Source: Geobacteraceae bacterium GWC2_53_11 (lineage in GTDB: Bacteria; Desulfobacterota; Desulfuromonadia; Geobacterales; Pseudopelobacteraceae). Taken from it: a stretch of DNA of 41,757 nucleotides. The translations under genes were made by a program, and so were the position numbers. The stretch is taken from NCBI GenBank assembly GCA_001802645.1, contig MGZJ01000081.1, positions 1 to 41,757 of the forward strand, in the 5' to 3' direction. The notes under the pieces were generated by a model that saw only the letters and a list, made by a program, of their open reading frames with translations, was not told the origin of the DNA and did not search any database. Positions 8,851 through 16,809 of this stretch are shown here, piece after piece; position 1 is the stretch's first letter, and the number at the start of each line of letters is the position of its first letter.

Positions 8851-9147
8851 TTAGTCTTCCCAACCGTCGTCTTCTCCACCCTCAAAATCATCCATAGAGA
8901 GCTCATCATCCACATCAAACCCTTCTTCACCTTCATCCGCTTCAGCATCAAGTGATTCAGAGATATAACGTTCCGGAGAGCGCCGTTCTACATCGGCTAT
9001 TTTCTCGAAACGAACAAGCATATCGGAATTGGTGCAGAAACGATTTTTATTAAACTCACAAGCGCCCAGATCACATAAATCGAACAACTGAATTTCACTG
9101 CAAAGGCGCTGAGGCTGAATTTCGGGCTTCTGTGTAGTGGAGGACAT
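8851..9147 (-). CDS. Small acidic protein with four cysteines, unknown function
   Basis: A 98-residue protein I do not recognise. Residues 16-38 hold four cysteines spaced C-x8-C-x4-C-x7-C (C16, C25, C30, C38), a plausible zinc or iron-sulfur site. The last third (about 65-98) is almost entirely Asp, Glu and Gly and probably disordered. ATG 9147 is chosen, with AAGGG nine bases upstream; a GTG at 9153 would add two residues. It begins 13 bp after the fructose-bisphosphatase stop, so the two are probably co-transcribed. The cysteine spacing and tail are seen directly; metal binding is inference. Confidence 0.75.
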   Translation of the reverse strand: MSSTTQKPEIQPQRLCSEIQLFDLCDLGACEFNKNRFCTNSDMLVRFEKIADVERRSPERYISESLDAEADEGEEGFDVDDELSMDDFEGGEDDGWED

Positions 9148-9160
9148 ACACACCTACCCT

Positions 9161-10105
9161 TTAGCAGGAGCCGTTCAGGAATTCAGATGCTTTGGCAACA
9201 TCCTCTTTACAACCTATATATACCGGGCAGCGCTGATCCAACCCTTCCGGAACTATGTCGAGAATAGGAATATCGCCATTTGTGGCAGCACCACCAGCCT
9301 GCTCAATCAAAAAGGCCATCGGATTGAGCTCGAAAAGCAGCCGCAGCTTACCGTTGGGACTGTCACTAAGGGCAGGATACATAAAGAGCCCCTTCCCTTT
9401 CATCAGAACCTGGTTGATATCAGGCACAAAACCACCGGAATAACGCAGTTTGGCCCCCTTATCCTCCAGGAAACGGATAAAGCGCTCATTACCCTCACTG
9501 TATTTTTTCCGCAGACCGCCAGGTGAATACATATCGCCACACGGCTTCATCTGGATATTTTCACGGGTAAGTGTGTATTCCATCAGCTGATTCATCGTAA
9601 ATTCATACACACCTTTGCCAACGGAATACACCATTGAAACGCGGGGCCCGTACAGGATATAGACTGCGCCCACCATTTTGCGGCCCGGCTGAAGCAGGTC
9701 ATTGCCCTGATATATACCGACAATGGTGCCGACCGCCAGATTGACATCAACAAGCGAAGATCCGTCCAAAGGATCATAGGCGACAGAGAACATTCCCTGA
9801 GGATTGCTGGTTACCTGAAAGATCTCCTCCATCTCTTCAGAAGCAATATTGCACACAACTCCTGAATGCTGAAGACGCTTGCGCATAATCCGGTCTGAGA
9901 GGACGTCAAGAGCAAGCTGCTCCTCACCATACAAGTTTGAAGTGCCGGCAACGCCCAGATCACCGGTACGTACTGCGTTAATAACATACTTGCTTGCCTC
10001 GGCAATTTCACAGATAAGATGGACAAGATTACCGCTGATATTCTGATCTCGCAGATGTTGGCGAAGATCGATCTGAAATTTAGTCTTGCCTGCCTGACTG
10101 TACAT
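9161..10105 (-). CDS. fbp: Fructose-1,6-bisphosphatase, class I
   Basis: Hydrolyses fructose-1,6-bisphosphate to fructose-6-phosphate, the committed step of gluconeogenesis, in the cytoplasm. The 314-residue product carries the class I metal-binding motif DPLDGSS at 111-117, preceded by NIASEEMEE (the usual ASEE acidic loop), and the sugar-phosphate region KLRYSGGFVPDINQVL toward the C-terminus. Length is slightly short of the roughly 330 residues usual for the class, still complete. ATG 10105 is chosen over an upstream codon because GGAGG lies at ideal distance. Gluconeogenic carbon flow fits an acetate-using anaerobe, but that is context only. A small acidic protein follows 13 bp downstream. 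Confidence 0.95.
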   Translation of the reverse strand: MYSQAGKTKFQIDLRQHLRDQNISGNLVHLICEIAEASKYVINAVRTGDLGVAGTSNLYGEEQLALDVLSDRIMRKRLQHSGVVCNIASEEMEEIFQVTSNPQGMFSVAYDPLDGSSLVDVNLAVGTIVGIYQGNDLLQPGRKMVGAVYILYGPRVSMVYSVGKGVYEFTMNQLMEYTLTRENIQMKPCGDMYSPGGLRKKYSEGNERFIRFLEDKGAKLRYSGGFVPDINQVLMKGKGLFMYPALSDSPNGKLRLLFELNPMAFLIEQAGGAATNGDIPILDIVPEGLDQRCPVYIGCKEDVAKASEFLNGSC

Positions 10106-10233
10106 GCTTCCTCCAAACGAAATAAAATGGGAACGTAACTCCAACAAACATACTGAAAAGCATCTAGTTTAGCAAGGCTAAAAGTCCGGTGAGAGGCCGA
10201 TGAAAAGGGATAAATACGGGATAAACATCATGA

Positions 10234-10992
10234 CTAGATCTGATATTCGGAACCGTCGCGCAGCAATTCGACACCGGATATCGACAGTTCTTTTACTTCC
10301 TTATTGATCTGGTCGTAGTATTGCGGTTTGGGATGGGTAATGAGGATACGCTTTGGCAAAATAGCAATTTTCGCGAGCTCATCAACCAGCATGGAAGCTG
10401 TCAAATGCTTTGTCAGCTGGGCAAGCGGCACCATTGAATTGGGAAAGGAAACTTCAACAATCAAAACATCCACTCCGGAGCAATGGGTCCAGATTTCTTC
10501 GGTTGGTCCCGTATCCCCGGTGTAGACGAGCGTTTTTCCACATGATTTCACCACATAGCCGACCGTCGGCACGGTGTGATTCACCGGAATTGCTGTAATG
10601 GAGTACTCTTTGACCTTGTATTCGTGATACGGAATAATAGTTGAAAAGGTAATAACCGGATTCTTTTCATCCGGTATTTTGGTAAAATCGGGCCAGATAA
10701 TATTGTTAAACAGATGGTTCTGCATGGCAACTATAACTTCATCGGTACTCAGAACAGTGACGGTATGGCGTTGATTTTTAATAATTATATTATCAGCAAG
10801 GGCGGGAATACTTCGAATATGATCCAAATGAGAGTGGGTAATAAAAATAGTATGGATTTTCCATTGTTCTTCTTCCGTAAGAACCGAACCGATTGTTCCG
10901 GCATCAAGGAGCAACTGGTCATCCAGTAAAAATGCAGGCGGCCTGAAGTCTGGAAGTTCAGCACCCGCACTTCCCAACACTCTCAGTTTCAT
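10234..10992 (-). CDS. Metallo-beta-lactamase-fold hydrolase, class II cyclic-nucleotide phosphodiesterase-like
   Basis: A 252-residue MBL-fold enzyme. The opening LRVLGSAGAELPDFRP, the motif HSHLDH at 53-58, TGDTGP in the middle and LITHPKP near the C-terminus supply the usual two-metal site. The overall pattern resembles the PDEase_II (CpdP/PDE1) branch that cleaves cAMP or cGMP. A general phosphodiesterase or RNase Z-like role is the alternative. ATG 10992 is chosen because GGGAGG precedes it, rather than the in-frame codon 54 bases upstream. It is divergent from the GspE-like ATPase, with 299 bp between the two starts. A class III cyclase elsewhere in the window (25922-28012) could supply the substrate, which is inference. 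Confidence 0.8.
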   Translation of the reverse strand: MKLRVLGSAGAELPDFRPPAFLLDDQLLLDAGTIGSVLTEEEQWKIHTIFITHSHLDHIRSIPALADNIIIKNQRHTVTVLSTDEVIVAMQNHLFNNIIWPDFTKIPDEKNPVITFSTIIPYHEYKVKEYSITAIPVNHTVPTVGYVVKSCGKTLVYTGDTGPTEEIWTHCSGVDVLIVEVSFPNSMVPLAQLTKHLTASMLVDELAKIAILPKRILITHPKPQYYDQINKEVKELSISGVELLRDGSEYQI

Positions 10993-11291
10993 TTTTCCTC
11001 CCGGCTTAATGGGCTGCGTCACAATGTGGCCGCTATTCATTACCACTTCTATCGGCCAAAGTCATCCCATTTTGATAAAACCAAACTAACATTATCAGTG
11101 ATTCTCGTTACCACAATTGTTCACAAGCAACTTCCCGAAGTATATATGAATATATCTTGAGATATACTTGAAATCTGCTACTCTTACTAAGAGAATATCC
11201 CTTCCTGCTCGACAAATGCATATGTTAAAGAAACAAGTCGCTGCAAAAATGCATAGAACGTACCTTCTCGCTAGCCAAACAGGATGACGCC
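10993..11291. other. Divergent intergenic region, AT-rich near the centre
   Basis: 299 bp between the MBL hydrolase and the GspE-like ATPase. No coding sequence, tRNA or riboswitch pattern was recognised. The notable parts are the candidate promoter and overlapping palindrome at 11151-11184, and the longer inverted arms AAGTATA (11138-11144) and TATACTT (11163-11169). Confidence 0.6.
11151..11184 (+). promoter_or_regulatory. Candidate promoter with operator-like palindrome upstream of the GspE-like gene
   Basis: TTGAGA (11157-11162), 16-bp spacer, TACTCT (11179-11184), with an extended minus-10 TG at 11176-11177. The minus-35 sits inside the perfect palindrome TATATCT-TG-AGATATA (11151-11166), a layout typical of repressor binding. 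The transcript would begin about 100 bp before the ATG at 11292. Confidence 0.35.
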
Positions 11292-13592
11292 ATGCCTCAG
11301 GAAACAGACGCACTACGACAGCAGCTTGAATACCGCAAGCGGTTAATGGACAAAATCAATGAAATCCACTCCGCAGACAATCTTAATACGATTCTTATTA
11401 ATATCAAAGATAGTATTGCCGGACTTTTCAGCGCTGAACGCATAACCATCTATCTGGCAGACGCCAAACGTAACCTCCTTATTTCCAAAGTCAAAAGCGG
11501 CACTGAAGTTCAACAGATCGTCGTACCGATCAGTGATGCCAGCCTTTCCGGCTACTGCGCGATTACGGGCACTATCATTAATATCAAGAATGCCTATGAC
11601 CAGCACGAACTGAAGATGATCGGCAGCAATCTCAAGTTTGACGACAGCTGGGATAAAAAAACCGGATATGTCACCAAACAGGTACTCTGCGTACCGATGA
11701 AATTCCAGAAGACCCTGATCGGCGTCATCCAGATTATCAATAAAAACGGCGACATTCCCTATGATGACACCGATATCAGTTATGCTGTTGAGTTATCCAC
11801 CTCTCTCTCAATTGCAATTCACAATATCTACCGTCTCTCCGTCACCACAAAAGTTATCCGTCACAAGGCGCGCTACAACTACCTGCTTGATAAGAATCTT
11901 GTCGATGACAAACTTCTGGAAAAAGCATCAACACATCCGGATGTTGCCAAGTCAGGGATGGACTCTGTCTTGATGCACGAATTCGGAATCAGCAAGGAGG
12001 ATATGGCAAAAAACCTTTCCTTCTATTTCGGCACTGAATTTATTGGTTACGAGCCCACTTCACCGCCACTTGAAGATGAGTTGCTCAGACGCGTCAGACC
12101 TGATCGTTTAAACAAAGAGTGGTGGGTTCCGTTCAAAATTGAAAACGGGATCCTTCATATTATTATTGATGACCCAACTGATCTCGGGCGACAGGACATG
12201 CTGCGGTTTGTGTATCCCGAATACAAACGCATCAGCTTTATTGGCGCCTTTAGGGAAGATATCCTGAGTTATATCAACCTGTTTTACTATCAAGGAGCTT
12301 CAGGAACATCCAGCAGCAGTATCGACGATATTCTTAACAAGCTTGATTCCAGCGATGATCCTGAAATTGAATCTGAATCTCAGAGGGTGTCAGAGCAGGA
12401 CAGTGTGATAGTCCAGCTGGTCAACAAGATTATTATTGACGCGGTTAACAACAAGGTCTCGGACATTCACATTGAACCATTTCCTGGCAAGGAAGACGTA
12501 CAGGTCAGAATGAGGGTTGACGGCCGCTGTAAGGTCTATCAGAAAATTCCTTACAAATACAAATATGCCATACCGTCGCGTATCAAGATCATGTGTAACC
12601 TGGATATATCCGAACGTCGCAAACCGCAGGACGGAAAGATCGACTTCAAGAAATTCGGACCACTCAATGTGGAATTGCGCGTTGCAACCGTACCGACAGC
12701 CGGTCAACTGGAAGACGTCGTAATGCGTGTGCTTGCCTCCGGCGAACCAATTCCCTACGACAAGTTAGGTCTGACCGAACGCAACTCCCGCGTACTGGAT
12801 GCCTGCGTTCATCAACCATATGGTCTTGTACTGGTTGTCGGACCAACCGGTTCAGGAAAGACGACTACGCTTCACTCGGCAATTTCAGTTATCAATACCG
12901 TTGATACCAAAATATGGACCGCAGAAGACCCGGTTGAAATAACCCAGCGCGGCTTGCGCCAGGTTCAGGTACACCCTAAAATAGGCTTTACCTTTGCTGC
13001 AGCCCTCCGCTCCTTTCTCCGCGCCGACCCGGATGTCATCATGGTTGGCGAGATGCGAGACCAGGAAACCGCAGAAATCGGTGTTGAATGTTCACTGACG
13101 GGACATCTGGTTTTCTCAACGTTGCACACCAACTCGGCACCGGAAACCATTACCCGCCTGCTTGATATGGAACTCGATCCGTTCAGTTTCTCCGACGCGA
13201 TCCTCTGCATTTTGGCGCAGCGCCTGGCACGACGTCTCTGCAGTTGTCGCGAGGAATACGTTCCATCGCAAAAAGAAATTGAAGAAATAATTATTGAATA
13301 TGGAGAAGAAGATTTCGCCAAGACAGGATTAAAGTCTGCTGATATAAAACTTTTCAAAGCTGTAGGATGCCAGAAATGCGGGGATTCAGGATACAAAGGA
13401 CGGCTGGGACTTCATGAATTGCTTGAAGGGACTGATGCTATCAAGGCGCTGGTAAAGCGGAAATCAGAAATTGAATTCATCCGAAAGCAAGCCATTGCAG
13501 ATGGTATGACGACACTGAAACAGGACGGAATACTCAAATGTTTTCAGGGTCTGACTGACCTGAAGGAAGTGAGAAGAGTCTGCATTAAGTAG
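11292..13592 (+). CDS. GspE/PilB-family secretion or pilus ATPase with N-terminal GAF domain
   Basis: A 766-residue cytoplasmic ATPase of the type II secretion/type IV pilus class. A GAF domain (about 15-180) is followed by an MshEN/T2SSE_N-like domain (about 195-330), a linker and the motor. The motor has Walker A GPTGSGKT at 517-524, Walker B region DPDVIMVGEMRD, the His box STLHTNSAPETI, and a zinc-binding tetracysteine element (CSC near the end of the motor and CQKC in VGCQKCGDSGYKG). All catalytic elements are intact. It stands alone, without pilin, PilC/GspF or secretin genes nearby, so its machine must be encoded elsewhere. MshEN-type domains can bind c-di-GMP, making it a possible effector (inference). 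AGGA lies about eight bases before ATG 11292. Confidence 0.92.
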   Translation: MPQETDALRQQLEYRKRLMDKINEIHSADNLNTILINIKDSIAGLFSAERITIYLADAKRNLLISKVKSGTEVQQIVVPISDASLSGYCAITGTIINIKNAYDQHELKMIGSNLKFDDSWDKKTGYVTKQVLCVPMKFQKTLIGVIQIINKNGDIPYDDTDISYAVELSTSLSIAIHNIYRLSVTTKVIRHKARYNYLLDKNLVDDKLLEKASTHPDVAKSGMDSVLMHEFGISKEDMAKNLSFYFGTEFIGYEPTSPPLEDELLRRVRPDRLNKEWWVPFKIENGILHIIIDDPTDLGRQDMLRFVYPEYKRISFIGAFREDILSYINLFYYQGASGTSSSSIDDILNKLDSSDDPEIESESQRVSEQDSVIVQLVNKIIIDAVNNKVSDIHIEPFPGKEDVQVRMRVDGRCKVYQKIPYKYKYAIPSRIKIMCNLDISERRKPQDGKIDFKKFGPLNVELRVATVPTAGQLEDVVMRVLASGEPIPYDKLGLTERNSRVLDACVHQPYGLVLVVGPTGSGKTTTLHSAISVINTVDTKIWTAEDPVEITQRGLRQVQVHPKIGFTFAAALRSFLRADPDVIMVGEMRDQETAEIGVECSLTGHLVFSTLHTNSAPETITRLLDMELDPFSFSDAILCILAQRLARRLCSCREEYVPSQKEIEEIIIEYGEEDFAKTGLKSADIKLFKAVGCQKCGDSGYKGRLGLHELLEGTDAIKALVKRKSEIEFIRKQAIADGMTTLKQDGILKCFQGLTDLKEVRRVCIK

Positions 13593-13593
13593 C

Positions 13594-13848
13594 TCATGAA
13601 ACAGCAGTTCCGCAATATTTACACGCCGTATCCTTCCAGGGAAATGTTCTGCCGCATTGGCTGCATTTCCGGAAATACCCCTTGATCTCGTGTTCCGGCT
13701 TGTTGAAATGAAGTATCAAAAGAAAAAAAGGGAAGACGCCCGACAGCAGCCCCCACATCAGGGGGTTCTTCCCCCGTGAAATAGCCAGCCTGAACCCAAT
13801 GGCAGCCGGAAGACCAAACAACAACAGCAAAAAAATCATTTCGTTCAT
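13594..13848 (-). CDS. Small membrane protein with C-terminal zinc ribbon
   Basis: An 84-residue protein with two membrane helices (about 3-20 and 31-48) and a cytoplasmic-type zinc ribbon formed by C62-x2-C65 and C76-x2-C79. Such double-pass plus zinc-ribbon miniproteins are common and mostly uncharacterised. AGGAGA lies upstream of ATG 13848. It converges with the ATPase gene: the two stops are separated by one base, with no terminator between them. Confidence 0.75.
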   Translation of the reverse strand: MNEMIFLLLLFGLPAAIGFRLAISRGKNPLMWGLLSGVFPFFLLILHFNKPEHEIKGYFRKCSQCGRTFPWKDTACKYCGTAVS

Positions 13849-13947
13849 AACAGGTCTCTCCTAGTGTCAATGGTGTCAATACTGCTGCGATGCAGAATTG
13901 AAAGGAGTGAGGAAATAGCCCCCACCCCGATCGTACTTTTCCCCTGC

Positions 13948-15222
13948 TTAATACGTATACGAAGATGAAATAAACAGTGTCCAGTTGTTTGCTGTTACAT
14001 CTTGAACAGGACTTGTTGGCATGATCTGTGACTTACCATTGCCAAATTTATAGCTGCCTCCGCACGAAATTGATGTGTTTTTTGTAAAATGACTTACCGT
14101 CATACTTCCGCCGTACATATCAATATGTTCCAGCTGATACGTCCCATCTGATACAAGATCTGGTGTATTTGCAATATCAGTAAATAATCCGCCACGCACC
14201 GCCCAATTCTTGTTGATATAATATTCCGCGCCCAGTGCACCATTTATAACTGAAGTACGCTTTGTCAAACCATCTACCCATTCGTAGTCATACGCAGAAT
14301 AATAACTCAAGTCACCTGAAATCAGGAGTGAACTGTTTGGAAAGAACGCTACTCCAGCTGTAACTTGATAAGGATAACTCCGTTTTTGCGAAGTCGTATT
14401 CAATGATTTATTTGTTTGCAGTACAATATTGGCATTATTGGTTGCTCCGCTTGTTTGGTTTTCTGCAGCTGATTGGTTAGCTTGATCCAATATTTCTGAA
14501 CGAAGTATCACAGTCTTTGAAACAGTGAGTCCTAATGATATTTTTTCAGCAGGTGACCACATTATACCAACAATTGGCTTTACACCGAGTTCATTAGTTT
14601 CGCGGTAGGAATTAACCCAATTATGACTTTTACCGTCATCAGATTGCTGCACCCAATTCAAAATTGCTTCAGTATTTCTGGTGTGCGCATAAAGAGTTGC
14701 ACCAACTGAAAACGAATCCGACAGTTGAATGGCAGCAGATGGTCCAAAAAGATTTACATCATTTTTATTATTAAAGTTGATTACATGGGTCGTGTTTCCC
14801 CAACTAGCGCCGTTGTCATAAGTGAATGACTGATCCTGGTCCTCTTGATTGCTATCAGGGACCGCATACGAAAAGCCGAGCTTGATTTTACCGACCGGTT
14901 GTATGATACCGAAAAAGTTCGGCAGCAGTGTTGAGGAGGTTCTGGTCCAATCCTGACCAGCAAAAACACCTTTATAGGTTTTATTTGATACACTATAGGC
15001 ATTAACACTTGCAGAAAGATTCTTTCCTGTTGAATAAGCGATCCCTGCAGGGTTGTAATACATACCACCAGGGTCATCTGATACCGCAGTGTAGGCACCC
15101 CCCATCCCAGATGCTCTATCCCCGACAAGTATATTATTGTAATGAAATTCATCACCCCATGATGTTGCAGCAAATGTTGTTACGGCAAGCAGTACGGCAA
15201 CCTGAGTTTTTGTTCTAATCAT
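13948..15222 (-). CDS. Outer-membrane beta-barrel protein, OMPP1/FadL-like
   Basis: A 424-residue exported barrel. A signal peptide (about 1-23) is followed by VGDRASGMGGAYTAVSDDP and GMYYNPAGIAYS, the N-terminal signature of FadL/TodX-type hydrophobic-compound channels and their relatives. The rest alternates polar and aromatic strands and ends in the aromatic C-terminal residue (SSSYTY) recognised by the Bam machinery. Substrate cannot be predicted. Its ATG overlaps the M48 protease stop by eight bases, so it is the last gene of an SH3-protease-barrel operon. A role of the protease in barrel quality control is possible but inferred. Confidence 0.85.
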   Translation of the reverse strand: MIRTKTQVAVLLAVTTFAATSWGDEFHYNNILVGDRASGMGGAYTAVSDDPGGMYYNPAGIAYSTGKNLSASVNAYSVSNKTYKGVFAGQDWTRTSSTLLPNFFGIIQPVGKIKLGFSYAVPDSNQEDQDQSFTYDNGASWGNTTHVINFNNKNDVNLFGPSAAIQLSDSFSVGATLYAHTRNTEAILNWVQQSDDGKSHNWVNSYRETNELGVKPIVGIMWSPAEKISLGLTVSKTVILRSEILDQANQSAAENQTSGATNNANIVLQTNKSLNTTSQKRSYPYQVTAGVAFFPNSSLLISGDLSYYSAYDYEWVDGLTKRTSVINGALGAEYYINKNWAVRGGLFTDIANTPDLVSDGTYQLEHIDMYGGSMTVSHFTKNTSISCGGSYKFGNGKSQIMPTSPVQDVTANNWTLFISSSYTY

Positions 15223-16132
15223 GGGCTCCTCCTGGGATAACTTTACGGATCATATCAATAGGATTGGCAAGATCAAGCGGATTCAGATTTATCTTTTTGT
15301 CAGTTTTCATTGCGTTTGCAAATCGTTCCGTATTCAAAGCGAGTTTCATATCGGCAATTCCTTCATCAGACATTGCCCGCTGAAGAGTGGCAAGGCGGAC
15401 ATCATATACCGGATATGTTTTACCAACACCGCTCTTGACCTTGCCGATCTTATCAAGAAACGTTACAAGACCTGATGGATCATATCCCGAAAATGCGCAC
15501 AGCACGACCGCAGTAGCGTCTGCCTGCATTTCATCTTCTTTTTTGTAGCCATCCCGCAATAGAATATCGACCGCCTTGTCAACCGCTTGCGAAAAAGCAA
15601 TTTCAGCAGATTTTGAAGCGCCGCCAATCATCGCTGCAATCGACGAAGCAGCAGATTTTTCAGTGCCCTTCAGGCTAAGTTCTTTAACAATATGCCGCTC
15701 GGTAACATGGGCTATTTCATGGGCAAGAACTCCGGCAAGTTCTGCTTCATTACTCATTCTGGACAGAACCGCCGTGGTAATAAAGACGTATCCGCCCGGT
15801 GTTGAATAAGCATTTATTTCACTACTGTCAACAACAATAAAATGAAAATCAAGCTCCGGCCTGCTGCAATTCTGAGTGAGCGTAGCGCCGACCAGGTTGA
15901 CATACTTTTGCAGTTTAACGTTCGTTGACAGTTTGTACTGGCCAAGCAGGCGACCGGCAATTTCACGACCGAAATTAACCTCTTCTTCGGTATCGGAATC
16001 AGCGTATGTATCACGATCAGCAACCGAAGCACGCGCACGCCAATCATCAGCCTTGGACTCGGAGGCGTGGCAGGTCAGCGTTTGAAAAACAAACCATAGA
16101 GCAAGAACAGAGGAAATTTTCAATACTCTCAT
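15215..16132 (-). CDS. Exported M48-family zinc metalloprotease (BepA/LoiP-like)
   Basis: A 305-residue secreted protease. The signal peptide (about 1-24) is followed by a peptidase M48 domain with HEIAH at 138-142 in VLAHEIAHVTERH, and a downstream metal-ligand region in DEMQADATAV. Family members clip or help fold outer-membrane proteins in the periplasm. There is no TPR extension, unlike BepA, so a LoiP-type role is closer. The ATG overlaps the SH3 gene stop by four bases and its own stop lies inside the outer-membrane protein gene, indicating a tightly coupled three-gene unit. Confidence 0.9.
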   Translation of the reverse strand: MRVLKISSVLALWFVFQTLTCHASESKADDWRARASVADRDTYADSDTEEEVNFGREIAGRLLGQYKLSTNVKLQKYVNLVGATLTQNCSRPELDFHFIVVDSSEINAYSTPGGYVFITTAVLSRMSNEAELAGVLAHEIAHVTERHIVKELSLKGTEKSAASSIAAMIGGASKSAEIAFSQAVDKAVDILLRDGYKKEDEMQADATAVVLCAFSGYDPSGLVTFLDKIGKVKSGVGKTYPVYDVRLATLQRAMSDEGIADMKLALNTERFANAMKTDKKINLNPLDLANPIDMIRKVIPGGAHD

Positions 16133-16620
16133 GGTTTACCTCCTTCCAGCTGAAACTGCTTGAGCTCTTCGGGAGAAATCTTGAGGGCGTCAACTTTATC
16201 AAGTGCACCAAAATCGCTATGTTCCCCTTTGGTAACCCTCGCCCGATCTTCATAGGTAAGCCCCTTCATTCCGGCGACAACAGCCGATGAGGATGAGGTT
16301 CTGGCTCTGGCACCCAGTTTGGGGCCTGCTTCCCCGCTTTGAGCAGCAGCTTTGCCAAGAGGAGGTGTTTTTGCGGTCTGAACAGACGGGACAAAGCCAG
16401 TTTTACCTTTATACACAAGCTTGACCCAGCTCCCCTCTCTGCCGGTGGAGGAAAACTGGAAACCGGATTCAACCGTGCCGAGGATATCGGAAGAAATTGC
16501 AGGCTTGGAAAATATCTTGGCTTTGAAGGGTTGAACGTAAAGAGATTCAGCAATGGTAGGCACAGCAGTACACAAAACCAGTGATCCAATCAGCAAAACA
16601 TGCAAAAGGTGTATTTTCAT
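16129..16620 (-). CDS. Exported SH3-domain protein
   Basis: A 163-residue protein with a signal peptide (about 1-24) and one bacterial SH3-like domain (about 27-82), seen from the pattern SLYVQPFKAKIFSKPA through GSWVKLVYKGKTGFVPS. The C-terminal half is low complexity and charged, with no recognised domain. SH3b domains usually bind peptidoglycan or protein partners. It is the first gene of the operon with the M48 protease (ATGA overlap) and the FadL-like barrel, suggesting a common envelope role. Confidence 0.8.
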   Translation of the reverse strand: MKIHLLHVLLIGSLVLCTAVPTIAESLYVQPFKAKIFSKPAISSDILGTVESGFQFSSTGREGSWVKLVYKGKTGFVPSVQTAKTPPLGKAAAQSGEAGPKLGARARTSSSSAVVAGMKGLTYEDRARVTKGEHSDFGALDKVDALKISPEELKQFQLEGGKP

Positions 16621-16732
16621 ACCGAGTACCTCACTTGGCGAAGATGTTTAAACTTCAAACAACGTTTAAATTACCATGAAATCAGTGGAAGTCAAAGAAT
16701 TGCAGTAAAACCAATCGTTATTGTTCCTGATA

Positions 16733-16773
16733 GAGAATGCCCCACACATCACTTAGATGAGTGGGGCATTCTC
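16733..16773. terminator. Strong hairpin after the surface-protein/lipoprotein operon
   Basis: GAGAATGCCCCAC (16733-16745) pairs perfectly with 16761-16773; CAT/ATG inside the loop can extend the helix. It lies 36 bp beyond the lipoprotein stop. Neither flank has a long T-run, so it may be a rho-independent terminator of modest strength or an mRNA-end stabiliser. The rest of the 16621-16809 gap shows nothing else. Confidence 0.6.
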
Positions 16774-16809
16774 CTTACGCTAGGCAGATTTCACAAGCTC
16801 ACGGACAGT

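Noticed and set aside
10993-11291. GEMM-type cyclic-dinucleotide riboswitch, also sought in the other leaders
   Set aside because: The conserved GEMM core (ACGCAAAGGGCAAACC-like) was not seen on either strand in the intergenic regions read by eye. A covariance-model search would be decisive.
13593-13947. Missed gene or regulatory RNA between the ATPase and the barrel protein genes
   Set aside because: Apart from the 84-codon zinc-ribbon gene no frame has a start signal or a recognisable product, and no stable hairpin was seen.
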